DNA of 64,000 nt from G036327475 sp036327475 (lineage in GTDB: Bacteria; Pseudomonadota; Gammaproteobacteria; Enterobacterales; Enterobacteriaceae), in contig NZ_CP132913.1 in the NCBI RefSeq assembly GCF_036327475.1, forward strand, positions 806,001 to 870,000, given 5' to 3'. Positions 1-11,479 of this stretch are shown here, one piece after another. The notes under the pieces are model-generated. The model had not been told where the DNA came from and did no database searches. It was given only the letters and a program-made list of their open reading frames with translations. The position numbers and the translations under genes were made by a program. The stretch's first letter is position 1. Each line of letters starts with the position of its first letter.

Positions 1-430
1 AGTGTCAAATTAACCCACTCTAGTCTGGCATTTCCCGACGGCACATTGCTCGTCAGTCTTGTCGGCGTGTTCATCATTGGCCTGGCGCTTGCGCTCTTCA
101 CCAGGACGCCGCGGTTGGATCCAGCCTGGAAGTGCTGCTGACCACCGCTTCTGCGAGGGGCTTAACCACCACCTCTGCTGAAGTAGTGGCGCTGATGGCC
201 GGTGGGCAGATCTGTTAGCCACAAGGAATATTCTGCTCAACCCGCTCGGCTCGCTGCTGATGGCGGCGCTAGCCATGTCAGCATGCCGTAATCCTCTACG
301 CCATGCTGAAAGCAAGGCAAAAACCGCACAAGGTCGGGTTTTGAAGAAACTGACAGTAATGTCAGCAGCCGCAGGGCCTTTAGTGCCATTGGTGATCTAA
401 AACTCTACGTGCTGATAAACCACTTAACGT
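1..430. other. decayed sequence, unidentified
   Basis: No intact gene. The plus strand gives short hydrophobic fragments in shifting frames (for example around 235-345, an alternation of Leu/Ala-rich stretch and a basic tail), which suggests the end of a broken membrane-protein gene entering from the left edge. I do not recognise the family. Confidence 0.3.
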
Positions 431-1655
431 TACCTTTAATCAAACTTACCTTTAAATAAATGGTGGACACAAACTCTGTTTCGTCGAGTAGTACAGCAAT
501 TGGCAAGCTTTTGTCTAGTATTAGATTAATAATCCGCGATAACCTACGAATCACACTGACAGGGTGTGGCATCTTCTGACTCAAGGCCGCTTCCCCTCGC
601 GAGAACAGTCAAAGCAGCGTATGTTGCCACTCCGCGCATTATCTCGTGTTCGCTGGCCGGCCACCGAGGGAATCTGCGCTCGGAAAACCACGATGGATGG
701 TGCTTAGCCTCCGCAATGATTAGTATGCTTCGGCAAGCTACCAGGTCACGTTGTAAGCGACTTTCAGTAAAAATGATCGTTGATATCGATATTCAGCTCA
801 GTTTTCGGGCTAACCGTGGTGTCATCGTTGGAGAGCAGCGACAGCCCCTGAACAAATTTGGTGTTGTCGGTCAACTGGTAACTGCATGAGACGGGCGCAT
901 AACTCAGCGCTTTGGTGAAATTGCTGCCGCCCTGGTATTCATCGGGGTACATGCCAGAACCCGCTTTGACGCTCAGGGTGTGGATAGGCCGGGTTAGCAC
1001 TTGACGTCGTAGCTAGTGACCAGCGTATCGCGCGAGTGGTAGCCATTATGCAATCGCTCAGCTAACCCTCTGATCGAAAGTTTTGCGTGCTAAGGTTATG
1101 GCGTGCACAGGCGCCGGCCTGATTTTCTCCGAGCTGCGCTGATCGTCGGACGAGTTGTTGGTAGCTTCCCAAAAGGCTATAAGCATTCGATTGCTGAAAC
1201 CAGGTTACAGTAGTGCTGACAGCCAGATTGGAATTGCGGGTGTACGAGATAAAGATATCGGTGTTGGTGAACGTGTTGAAGCTGGCTAGCGACATGCCAA
1301 GAGTGATCAACAGAGAGAATGCCCGGGGAGGTGCTTATTTAAGATATTTGTCAAATTGGCGAAAGGATAATGCGCATTTAAAGTTCGTCAGTATAGCTAA
1401 ACGAAATCGCCGCTATACTAGTAATTTTTATGGTATTGATAACAAAATTTAAGAGAAAACTGAAAAGTAGTAATAGGAACGGGGACGGAACGTGTTAGGC
1501 CATATTGGCAGGAATAATTATATTAATAAATAAGTTAGCGGTAATTCTGTTCTCTTTTATCGCCCTAGTTATCCACAGACCGATTATGTTCGGATAATTC
1601 TGGAACCCAGGTATTAACCCTGACTCTCTCCATAAAGCAATCAGCTGGCCCGGCA
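431..1655. other. non-coding or unrecognisable decayed DNA
   Basis: No convincing gene. A minus-strand open stretch at 764-1000 encodes 78 residues that read like a secreted or surface protein fragment (Ser/Thr/Asn-rich, no Lys/Arg clusters), but it has no recognisable family, ribosome-binding site or neighbours. The remainder holds scattered short open frames only. Confidence 0.4.
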
Positions 1656-1659
1656 GCGG

Positions 1660-2369
1660 GTTTACACATACAGCGTCACGGGTAGTCCCTTAGCTGCGGC
1701 TACGCTAGTTGGATCGACGTATCTGCGTATAGGTACTGCGGGTGTTCCCGCCTGAGGAATAACAAAGAGCAAAATACTGCCCCGTGGACCGTAGTCCTGA
1801 TCCGGAGCAAACCATACCGCCTCGCTCTGCTTCAAACATTGGCCATGCCATGCAGGTCTTCTATCCAACATGGCCTTATTGGAGCACATACGGCCACAAG
1901 TCTAAATGATCTTCATCACCTTATCGTTACGGGGCTGATACATGGCCATTATCTCGGCTGGCACCACCCCATCGCTCACCACCGAGCTCCAGCGATACGA
2001 AATGGATGCCAATGACCATCACGCCGCCGCTGTTGTGGCTAACCTGTTGCAAGTATTGCAACCTAAAAACTTAAACCAGAGTTTAACACGTGCATCGGAC
2101 CGGAAGCAGGCCATCCCCATTTCCATTAGACCCATACCCATGGAGGTAAAGTTATTGTTGACGGTGTCTTCCAGTCGGTCCCTGTCCATATAGGGGAAGC
2201 GCCACTCACCCGATGAAGCGCCACTCACCCGATATTGCAAAACGGTTTGGACATATAGCCGAAGAGGCCGCCAAACGGCAACTGCAGCAACAACCAGAGC
2301 AAAACCGAACCAAGTGAGCCAATAGCGCGGGTACAGCAGAGCAAGGGTAAATTTCTGTAGTTGCAGCAT
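1660..2369 (-). pseudogene. lipid A lauroyl/palmitoleoyl acyltransferase pseudogene (LpxL/LpxP family)
   Basis: The start (2369) gives the family's N-terminus with the hallmark PRYWLTWFG stretch. Further on come SMGMGLMEMGMACF and, after frame changes, MCSNKAMLDRR and EAVWFAPDQDYGPRG, which match the middle of LpxL/LpxP. The wording EAVWFAPDQDYG is closer to LpxP than LpxL. The catalytic H-X4-D segment is lost in a frameshifted or deleted part, and the C-terminal third is unrecognisable. A 19-bp exact tandem duplication lies inside the gene (2196-2233). These enzymes add the secondary acyl chain to Kdo2-lipid IVA at the inner membrane, so loss would alter lipid A unless a paralogue elsewhere is intact. 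The gene identity is secure at family level; LpxL versus LpxP is an inference. Confidence 0.8.
2196..2233. repeat. exact 19-bp tandem duplication
   Basis: The 19-bp unit GAAGCGCCACTCACCCGAT occurs twice back to back (2196-2214 and 2215-2233) inside the acyltransferase pseudogene, so it adds a frameshift. Confidence 0.95.
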
Positions 2370-2599
2370 CAATTTTCCCAATGATGAGTTGCCATTATAT
2401 AACGCATCAATCAGAAAAACATCAATAGCGAGACACTCTCCGGCGTAAGTTATTCGCCGAAAGTTATAATCTTTCATTTCTTACATGAATCAGCTGTTCA
2501 ATTAACTGGCATCTATGTCTGACGGCCGGCCTCAGGTTCAGGCTTCACGATTCAACAGCACATAGCATGCAAAGTTATTAAAGATATGTGAATTATTTT

Positions 2600-3110
2600 T
2601 ACCAATACCTATGTCAGCCACCGCCTGCACACGGCCGGCAGCCTGAAGTTACGGCCCGCTCACAGCTTAACCAGAAAACTCTGATGGAGAAACGAAAGTG
2701 CAGAGCATCTGGTGCAGCGTTAAGGTCAGCGATGGACGGCATCGGTTTTAGCCAGGTTATTTCACCACGCCGACTTTTATGCGCCCCGCTGACGTGGGCT
2801 TTTGTCTCCGGCGTCGCGGCGCTAAATACCCAATTATCCCCTTGCATGGAGACGCGCTGCACTACAAGGTGAAGTTGTCGTAATGTAACTCCGCCTGATG
2901 ATCGTCCTCTGCCAACTTCTGCAATCCAGCGTGGTCCGACCAATTGATCAAGCCAGCCACCGCCTCGGGGTTAATCAGCACCTTCTGCGGCGTGGTGCTG
3001 GTCCAGATGCAAGTATAGCTCGGCGGTACCGTGGTTCACAACGACCTTGGTATATTCCCGCTGGTGCATCGGCTCAGGGCCGCCGTCAGTCGTAACATGA
3101 CGGGAGTTCG
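2600..3110 (-). pseudogene. unidentified protein remnant
   Basis: Minus-strand fragments in alternating frames read like one continuous protein. One segment contains NPEAVAGLINWSDHAGLQ and a later one MQGDNWVFSAATPETKAHV. The pattern suggests a periplasmic or envelope protein broken by frameshifts. I do not recognise the family. Confidence 0.35.
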
Positions 3111-3844
3111 CTTCACATTCAGATCATTATGAAAGAGAGCCGAAATATTATCATTAAATACCTCGTCGGTTTAACTCCTTTTGGCCGCTTTTGTCATTGC
3201 CATCTCGCTTGGAACCGGCAATCGTGTCCGGTGCATGGGCACGCCCCTCTCGGAGCAGACGGCAACATGGGTTATCATCATGCTAGGAAGACGGTGGTAT
3301 CGAGGTTATGAAATAGAGGGTGCGTTAATGAAAGGAGCTCTACCGCACCGAGGTAGAGTATCATGAGATACTGACTATCCGATCGGCAATGAGGGAATAC
3401 CCGCCGCTCCACTCCATGTGCCCGGTCACCGTTATGCGTTTGCCGTGAAAATGCGCCATAAGTTCCAGCAGCATAGTATCAAAACCTACCACGCACGGTC
3501 AGAGGGTAAGCACTGCGTTTTCGCTAAAATGACTACTTTCACCATCGGCCGACCGACGGTATTTTGATAGATGATTTTGACAATCATGCCCGACAACGTC
3601 GTAACGGATTGTTCAGCGCTTTCAGAATGGGACGAAGTGTCAGGATTCATGACATGATAACCTCTATTAGTCTCTCTTTATACCTGTAACGAACCTCAAT
3701 TCTATCAAGTTATGCGTCTGGCCTCTGAACAATCGCAAATTATAACCAAAACCCGGCGACACAGCGCGACGGCCACTACCACCACCCCGCCTCACGCCGG
3801 AGTAAACGCAATTTAAGCCGGATGATATGCAACCGGACGTGTCG
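3111..3844. other. no gene recognised
   Basis: About 730 bases downstream of amiD (which reads leftwards) with only short open frames and no recognisable domains. A plus-strand stretch at 3129-3311 has a brief hydrophobic segment but no convincing ribosome-binding site or homologue. Confidence 0.4.
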
Positions 3845-4711
3845 TCATATCCGATTTAAGGTGGGATTGCAGTATTTTTTCACCAGCGCCCGGGCAATCG
3901 CTTCGGTTTCCTTATCTGCTACGCCCATGAAATTGCTGGGACGGAAATGCATCTGGAAGGCGCTGATGATACGGAGTGTCTCTTTATCCAGCGTACCTGT
4001 TTGTGGGATGGCGTAACCGTAAGCTGCCAGCGCCTGTTGGATCAGCGTGACATTGCCGGCGGACCAGCGATGTTTGCCCTGCAAATAGTTGTCCACCGTC
4101 GCCACATCCGGCCAGGCCCCTATGCCCTGCTGTGCCATTTCCCGCCACGGAAATTGCGGACCGGGATCGGTTTTCCTCAACGGCGCGATATCACTATGTG
4201 CTAACACGTTCTGCGGCTTAATTTGATAGCGGGCGATAATATCCCGTGCCAAGCGAGCCGCTAACACCGTTTGCTCTTTATGATAAGGGATCCACTGCTT
4301 CCCGGTAGGGCTCTCATGAAATCCGTCATTAACGATCTCAATACCAATGGAAGTGTCGTTAATATTATTGCGCCCGCCCCAGCCGCTTACGCCCGCGTGC
4401 CAAGCCCGTTTATTTTCCGGCACCAATTGTAATACCGCCGATTTGCCGTGAATTTTGGTTGGATGAGAGGAAATAAGATAATGGCCACTTACGTGACCGT
4501 GCGTAAGCAGCTGTAGGGATTCATTATCATCGACAGCGGTATAATGAAATATGAGAAATCGGATGCGATGATCCTGCGATTGAGAGGGATAGGACGAATC
4601 CACTGCATAATCGCCGTGATCAATCAGGGTGGTCACTGGTTTTTCCGCGCATTGATGCCCAGCGCATCCTGTCAATCCTAGCATGCCCAAGAGCAATATT
4701 ATTTTTTTCAT
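3845..4711 (-). CDS. amiD: N-acetylmuramoyl-L-alanine amidase AmiD, outer-membrane lipoprotein
   Basis: Zinc amidase that cleaves the bond between (anhydro-)MurNAc and L-Ala in peptidoglycan fragments. I place the start at 4711 (288 residues) because it follows an AGGGAAG ribosome-binding site and opens a lipoprotein signal peptide (MKKIILLLGMLGLTGC, lipobox LTGC). An upstream in-frame ATG at 4798 would bury the signal. The Amidase_2 domain follows, with likely zinc ligands in LIFHYTAV, in VLAHSDIAP and at the Asp of KTDPGP. The C-terminal ~80 residues form the peptidoglycan-binding helical domain. Length and motifs match the E. coli lipoprotein. It is the only intact protein gene in the first 14.8 kb, flanked on both sides by decayed DNA, so it appears to be under selection. 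Confidence 0.95.
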   Translation of the reverse strand: MKKIILLLGMLGLTGCAGHQCAEKPVTTLIDHGDYAVDSSYPSQSQDHRIRFLIFHYTAVDDNESLQLLTHGHVSGHYLISSHPTKIHGKSAVLQLVPENKRAWHAGVSGWGGRNNINDTSIGIEIVNDGFHESPTGKQWIPYHKEQTVLAARLARDIIARYQIKPQNVLAHSDIAPLRKTDPGPQFPWREMAQQGIGAWPDVATVDNYLQGKHRWSAGNVTLIQQALAAYGYAIPQTGTLDKETLRIISAFQMHFRPSNFMGVADKETEAIARALVKKYCNPTLNRI

Positions 4712-4949
4712 AGAGACTTCCCTAGCATAAAGGGAACATTCTAGCAACGGCATAAATAACAAAAGCTCAACCAATGTTCTACGAATTATGAATTCCACAA
4801 TTTTCCTATTGAAATAATAGTCCTGGTTCTTTTTATTTATGTCACGTATTGCCCTCAGAAATTTATTTCTAGAATAAATTCACAATAAATACATTATCTG
4901 GCATGCGCAAATTACCTGAATGGCGACGACTTGATGTCGAGGAGAGGTA

Positions 4950-7900
4950 ATCAGCGACCAGCGCGCTACACAACGCGACGGTTCGACCGGCTGTCAATGG
5001 ACTGCCCACAGCCATAACAATGACGCCGAACCTTGGTAGGCCATCCGCTCTGCCTGGCGGTTTCCAGGCTGATGGCGGCCGGCGGCGGGACCCGAGAAGC
5101 CTTGTCGTGGTTCAATGCTGACACGTTACGCCCGCTGCCGACACCCCAACCCCATGCGTTCATACCGCCCCTTTCATAGTCATGGTAACCCCTCCGCGCC
5201 CCGTAGAGGTCATGGGCATTGCGCTGGCAACGCTATTGCCTTTGCCATGATGACTGGTACTTTAATTTCCCACGATAAGGATATCGCTATGCACCACCCT
5301 TTGCAGCGCAGGTTGACCTCGTACCGGCTTACTACACTTTTGTCTCCCCTTATCAAGGGCCATACCACCGCCGTCAGCGATGGCGATAACCGCCTGTATT
5401 GCCTGAGCCTTCAGTATCAGCCACACGATGTGGTAGCCCTGAATCCGACCCGTCGCCATCATCCTGGCGGCGTCGCGGAAGCCCCGACCACTTATCAATC
5501 GGTGATTACCCACATATCCTACTCATGCCGGCGGAAAACGTTCTACATGCCGACGACGGTGCGCCTGAGATCCAGATGATGATCCACAGCTGCAATTGCC
5601 AGCATTTATTGGTGGCGAAGAAGGACATCCGCGAAACGCAGGTCATGGACAACGGCGACGAGGACTGTGACGATGCGCTGGCCGATCAAAGCGCGCGCTA
5701 CGCGCTGGCGAGAGAAAAACGGGTCACCTAGGATGAAACGGGCCGGTGCCCCAATATTCTGCCCCGCTATCGCTGCAAGATATTCCGTCATGAGTATGGC
5801 AATGCAGGCAACCCTTATCCAAGGTATTTAACCCAACGGCAACTGATCTACTACTCGCCGGCGGCGGAAAAACACTGCCACGCCGAGCCTCAGGGCTTTA
5901 TTCGCTTTACAAAGCGTAACCCATCGCCGTGGAGGGGCAGCCACGGGCGGAACCGTCTTCTATCACCACCGCGGCTTCCCAGGCCGTGGCGGCTCACCGC
6001 TGGTAGGACGGTCATTATCACATACAGCTCGATTGCGGTAATAATGAACACGATCATTTGATTACCACTACCTGTAGAATACTCTGCACAATACCCCGAA
6101 CACGTTTCACCACCGCTGGAGCAAAATTATTCCCGTAGGCCAAAACGACGCCGATACGCAGTTACAACGGGAAAACCAATTTCGCCATCTGGACAATGTG
6201 GCGCCGCAGTATTCTGGTACCTCCTATGAACGTTACCGGCACGCTAAGCCATTGCTGCAATTGCGTTTGCTGCCGCAGCCTGACGGCAAAGCCTCCATCA
6301 TTATCAGTGAACTGCGTCTGAATTATGACGATCAATGCCGTTTGAGCACGGTGAGCGAGCGGGGACAGTCTATCCGTTGGAGCCATAGGGTAGTGCAACA
6401 GACTCTGCAGGACAGCGGCCTGTGCATTATTATCCTTACCGCTCGCCGGACAACAGTCCATCCTTTATCGAAATCAGTGCAGGACCCATAGCACATCAGC
6501 AAACGTTGTGCCGCTGTGAGACCGATCCCTGGGGTGAATAACAGCATCGCGCGAGGGGGAAGCACCGCGGCGATCCACGTCTATTATGACGCCCCAAGCC
6601 AACCATCCACGACTTGCCGACAGGCGCACTGTCGCAACACCCTGAAGGGCAGATGGTTTTCGCTACGACGATCGCCTGTGAGCATGTTCAGGCACTGTTG
6701 GACGTTGCCATGAAGACCTAACAACAGGTGTTTTCCCCAACCGCGCGGGTGAGCGTCATAGTAGGCCAATATCCTAGGTCGGCCGGTGGCGACATACGAT
6801 AATTTGCTCTTCATGGCACAGTCTGTTTTTGCCGAAGGCTTCGCCCAGTGTATGCCGCACTATCGAGCTGCTCATAATCCGCTGCGGTGTTTGCGGCTAC
6901 ACGTCAGCGGACAGTCGGTCGATTTACACTCAATAACCTCTATTGTAAACGTCATTGTTATGGAATCGGCTAACCCTCGGCCGCGCCGGCCAAAGTGCGT
7001 TGGACGAACCGCCAGCCCGCTCCGTTGTGCATTAGCAGCGCTTGGCGGTGCGTGGAGCTCTCCTTGCGCCTAGAGGTCAATCCAGCGAATATTCATTTCA
7101 TCGGCCAGGAATAAACTAACGCGACCCGCACTTCTCGACCGCTGACGACCTGGATAGCGTCTCGGTACCAGAGGCACCACAATTTTAGTTTCGTTATGCA
7201 TTAGCAGCGCTTTCGCACATCCAGTGGGCAGTAGGTCGATATCCCTGTCGGTCAGGACACAGCGGCATCACCCAACTGAAACCGGTATCAACGATCGCCG
7301 GCGGTATCGAGATAGTGCCATTTCCACGGCCGGCATCGATATCGCCAGTAAACGAACGATTCATTTCATCCTTGATCCCTGCCGTCTTGTGAACCTCTGC
7401 GCTATCGCCTCGCGTTGCACCGCGGCCTTCCCCGCGCAACTATAACTTAATGCCGCCATCAATAACCTCATCACCGCCATGAGTGGGATAGAGTGGCGAT
7501 AATAACCTCATCACCGCCATGAGTGGGATAGAGTGGCGATGATGCCAGGACAGGACAATAGCGTTGTCATTAATTTTCTCCTGTCGGCTGACAAACATCA
7601 CAACGGAAGTAACATCAACGCGTTTATCCTCCAGTGCCTATCCATGGAGATTTTTTATTCAGGACGTTCACCACTACCGCAACCCAAAACTACAGATCGA
7701 ATATCAATTCACTGAGGCGAAAATGGTAGGAGTACCAGTATATCATGCCTATACAGATTAAAAATCGATGGCTCATGTCCATTTACTGAGAAAGTAGCGG
7801 CCATGATCGGCGCTTTTAAGCGTACCTGTAAACCACCCGTTCCCCCGCCATTTAATAACATTGCTGTTTCATCCTGAATCATAATTTTCCTCCAGTTCTG
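4950..7900 (+). pseudogene. long decayed region, probably one or more large plus-strand genes
   Basis: About 3 kb with no intact gene but with many plus-strand coding-like fragments that switch frame. Examples are a stretch at 5289-5500 starting MHHPLQRRLTSYRLTTLL, one at 6170-6400 containing RHLDNVAPQYSGTSYERYRH, and one near 6605-6720 containing HDLPTGALSQHPEGQMVF. Base composition is as in coding DNA (GC-rich third positions). The size would fit a large exported or toxin-like protein, but I do not recognise the family and assign no function. It carries an exact 40-bp tandem duplication (7461-7540). Confidence 0.35.
7461..7540. repeat. exact 40-bp tandem duplication
   Basis: A 40-bp unit beginning AATAACCTCATCACCGCC and ending GAGTGGCGAT occupies 7461-7500 and is repeated without change at 7501-7540. 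Confidence 0.97.
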
Positions 7901-8186
7901 CTTATTGGGTGAACAGCGTTCAATGTAACGGAGAAAACCTTAGCACAGGGGTGCCGCAGACGACTGCGCGCAGGTTGTCATGATGTTGTGTGTCAGCGTC
8001 AGTGTCGGCGGATGGCGGACCAAAAGGGGATTATGGCTATTTTATGCAATTCACATCACAAAAATTTGCACTATTGCAACAGAGGTAGTATTATAGTGGA
8101 ATTAGTGATTAAATCGAAGTAGTTGATAAACAAGATGAAATTCTGTAACTTTCGCAAGAAATTCTGGCGTCTTACCCTGGACACCG

Positions 8187-8560
8187 TTAAAGATCTGCTG
8201 CCAGGCGCCATGGATGTAACAGCGTCCTTGCTAGATACATTCCTTGTATTACGCTCACCGCTGGTTGCATGCAACGTTCACCACTTCCCCCACGACCTGG
8301 CTTCGGCAGCGCCAGAAAGATAAGCATAAACTCCACTAGCTTATCGTCTTCGGTATACAGGTAAGAGAGCGGCACGCCGAGTGCCGTTGCCAAATATGCC
8401 AAATACTGAGCAATCTGAATGTTGACCTCATGAGCACCCTCCTCATAATAGCGATTGATGCGCGTACTGGCGACAAATTCATCAATACCCACCGTAATAC
8501 CCAACTGCTTCTGGGAGAGATCCTTGGCCTGCCGCGCCTGTTTTAACCACTAGCAAACAT
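8187..8560 (-). pseudogene. XRE/Cro-CI helix-turn-helix regulator pseudogene
   Basis: Fragments from two frames combine to WLKQARQAKDLSQKQLGITV, then STRINRYYEEGAHEVNI, then AYLATALGVPLSYLYTEDD. This is the classic HTH_3 pattern (helix-turn-helix, then a region on where the domain pairs). The start region is frameshifted near 8510 and the C-terminus runs into unrelated sequence. Such single-domain regulators are common in phage and enterobacterial accessory DNA. The target is unknown. Confidence 0.65.
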
Positions 8561-9870
8561 CGAGATAAGAGGGTTGTGTGATTATAGCTACCATAATCGC
8601 AGTTTCGGCTTGTCATTAGAACTACGGATAACGTAGTAGCAGGAGATTCAAGCACCACAGAAGCGGTGTACATGAAAAAAGACTGGCGCAAGACTGAACG
8701 GACAGGCCAATAGTAAGAAAGATTGATACGGCATTTACAAAATTGAGCACGGGATGTGTAGCACGAAGGTAGCAGCAACAACCACCCTTCCCTCCCCTCG
8801 CTCCGTTACAAATCTCGGCGCCTTACCTCATCCATTTACTGTGCAGGTCATCGGAGCGTTCGTAAAGGAGTGACGCATATAACCAATGAATGAAAGTAAG
8901 GCCTGAAAAAAGAAAATCTAACCATTAGTCGCTGGCGACATGGTAAAAAAATCCGTGAAACGGGGAGTTCTATCCATTCAAGGCTCTACAAAAGTCCAGC
9001 GCCAAATACTTCGTGAGACATTCGCCAGACAGTATTGATGGGAATAGCTATTAGAAATATACAAACTGTCACGAACGAGACAATAATTATAATCACGCCC
9101 AGTTGCCTGGTGATTGCAAATTTCTTCTGCCGTATTATTGATGAATAGATATTGCATCTTATTGATTAAATTTAAAGTGACGGATAAAAGTTGACGCAAA
9201 AGTCCTCACATATTAAAAATACGAGCACTGACGATCTCAACAACTTATCAATTAAAACTTACTGATGGGTTAGTTAAAATACGAGCTTTTATAAACCAGG
9301 TCTAAAGCAAGCAAAGAAGAGTTTGCTAAAGAAGAGTTTTCTTATGCCGCCAAACGCGATATTACCGTGAGGTGCTAACAACGATAACCGATCACACGGT
9401 AGTACTGCGTTCTGAAGGTCCAGTGTCGAAGAAGAATTGGCAAGAGAGCTGTCGGAATGCCTCTACGATGATTGGATTAAGCGAACAAAGCGACAGACTG
9501 TTGCTTGACCTTATCGGGTAACGGGAACATTTAACGCAGCCCACTGTTTACTGGCACGCCCACGACTTACTAGAAGGCTACCAGCATGCTTTTCATCTTC
9601 TGTTTTAAATACAAGCATCAAGTTGTTTTAACGGTTTTACTGCATTGCAGCGTTACATCGAGTCGCATATCATTGCAACTTAACCCGTAACTTGGCCTCA
9701 AAATCATGGCTAGCTCACTACTTACAGATACGAAAATTCGAAGCTTGAGACCACAAAATCGGCTTGCCCATGCTTGGCAAGCCAGGCATAGTTGGTGTAA
9801 AAGTGTACCTTGCGGGACGTAAAACATTTGTATGCCGATATTTCACCAACGGAATCGTTGCTTTAGGCGA
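8561..9870. other. no gene recognised
   Basis: About 1.3 kb of decayed sequence. A few short plus-strand fragments around 9300-9600 look coding-like but match no family I know. The segment just before 9870 may hold the ruined N-terminus of the following Rpn-family gene. Confidence 0.35.
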
Positions 9871-9879
9871 CTATTAGGC

Positions 9880-10560
9880 TTTATGCTTTTTTATACGAGC
9901 TTACTCTGTAAATGGAACTCAATCTGTTACTGTACAGCATGTCAGCCATGCATCAACACCTTGAGCAAGGCAATGATTCTTTACCTATCGTAATCTCACC
10001 CCTGCTTTATCAGGGCACCACGTCGCCGTATCCGTACAGCACCCAATGACTCGATTGCTTTGCTGATCCTGAACTGATAGAATCAGTCTATAGCCAAGTA
10101 TTCCCGCTGGTTGATATTGCCACAATATCGGATGATGAGATCTTGATGATGAGATCCTAATGCGCAGTAGGGCGGCACTTCTGTGATGGGTAAAAACCTA
10201 TCAAAACGCGAGATATGTTGAAACTTGCCGTAGAATTAGCTACTCCAATAGAAAATGGCAATATTCCAAAGAACAATGCAAGAGCTTATCATTATATTAT
10301 ACAAGCAGGAAATGTGATTGACGGCGAGGGATTTATCCACCGACTTATCGGGAGGATTTTAGACGATTGCAGAACAGCTTGAAGCATAAAGTGAGCTAGA
10401 GAGGCTATCAGCCAGGTCGACAGGACGGGGTTGATGCACCAACTAGCAAAGCAGCTTTTGACTAACAGCGTGGACAGCTTCCATTAAGATATCTGCCATC
10501 CTAACAGATGATCAACCGGACAAACTATGAGAAGCTAGATTGCCTCTAACTTATGGGTTA
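9880..10560 (+). pseudogene. Rpn-family recombination-promoting nuclease/putative transposase pseudogene
   Basis: Plus-strand fragments match the PD-(D/E)XK transposase-nuclease family (YhgA/Rpn): SAMHQHLEQGNDSLPIVISP, then LLYQGTTSPYPYS, LDCFADPELIESVYSQVFPL, VDIATISDDEI, and a late FIHRLIG followed by GYQPGRQDG. Family members usually have a Trp before LDCFADP; here the codon is TGA. A further frameshift follows a short GATGATGAGATC duplication near 10133-10155. The N-terminal catalytic half is not recognisable. Rpn proteins promote RecA-independent recombination; this copy is dead. Confidence 0.75.
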
Positions 10561-10604
10561 ATATTAATACAAAATAACTCATTGATTTTTATGATATATC
10601 ATAT

Positions 10605-11010
10605 TTTTATTTTCAACTCCCAATAACTTTCAGTAAAAACCTCCAAAACATCTTGATTTACCAACCAATTATCAAACTCATTTTGTACAGTTCTCCGCAG
10701 AGGGATGACTTTACATCCGCGCCTGGGATGTATCCGAGTCCTCGATCATTTTTCTGATTCTACGCTTCCTCTCCATCGGTTCCATAGTGTGCGAGAACTA
10801 GAGCTATTTGTCCGGTTGCTTCATCTGTCATTAGCCACATAATGAATCTAGGATGCTTCATAATTTTAAATAAAATATTACTCCCAACTCCCCCTCCTTT
10901 CAGTTTCTATCTGAGTTTTTATTGGGATGTCTGTTAATTCAAAGAATTCTTTCCTAGTTAAACATTCGGCTTCTCTTATATCTCGTATTTTTTCCAATAC
11001 TACTTGACGA
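10605..11010 (-). pseudogene. XRE-type regulator pseudogene (second copy type)
   Basis: Reading leftwards, fragments give EKIRDIREAECLTRKEFFEL, TDIPIKT and ETERRGS, then IMKHPRFIMWLMTDEATGQI, and finally NEFDNWLVNQDVLEVFTESY. The first part is a helix-turn-helix of the phage-regulator type (the pattern LTRKEF-x-LT-x-IP). Frame changes occur near 10880 and 10760. The surrounding DNA is AT-rich compared with the rest of the window. Confidence 0.6.
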
Positions 11011-11289
11011 TACCGCATTCATTACGGCGAAGTTGACGGTGAAGTGATAGTAAGGTATATATAGCGGACACAATGGCAGAATGTGTCTTGACTTTAACGT
11101 GGTTAGGTTGGAGAGCTATCACAGTAATCGGATTGAGACTTTGTTGCGTACGACGGCAATCCATGAGGCAACCTGTCGACTGACACGATTGACGTACTGT
11201 CTATTACCAGCAACGTGGAAAACGTCAGATACACTTCAATATCTCCCATCTCACCTTACATGCTGTCTGCATAAGGCAGATAGCCCGAT

Positions 11290-11479
11290 GGAAAGGATAC
11301 GTCAGTTACGTGGAATGCGTTGGTCACCGTGCGAAAAACGAGATTGTGCCACCCCGTACTGGTTCTGGCCGCAAAATGGCGTGACAATGCGGCACGGGAA
11401 ACCGATATCGCTATCCGGGATGCTAAATCATCCTGGCTTTATGCCAGTTAAGCCTTTGAGAGTACTGCAAGATGAGTAA
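11290..11479 (+). pseudogene. Mu-like DNA-circularisation protein (gpN type), C-terminal remnant
   Basis: Fragments in two frames give PVLVLAAKWRDNAARETDIA and then MLNHPGFMPVKPLRVLQDE followed by a stop at 11479. This is the usual C-terminus of the Mu gpN/DNA-circularisation family (a short run of residues ending NHPGF...LRVL). The stop overlaps the start of the next phage gene, as in Mu-like tail operons. The N-terminal part (from about 11081) is unrecognisable. Confidence 0.6.
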
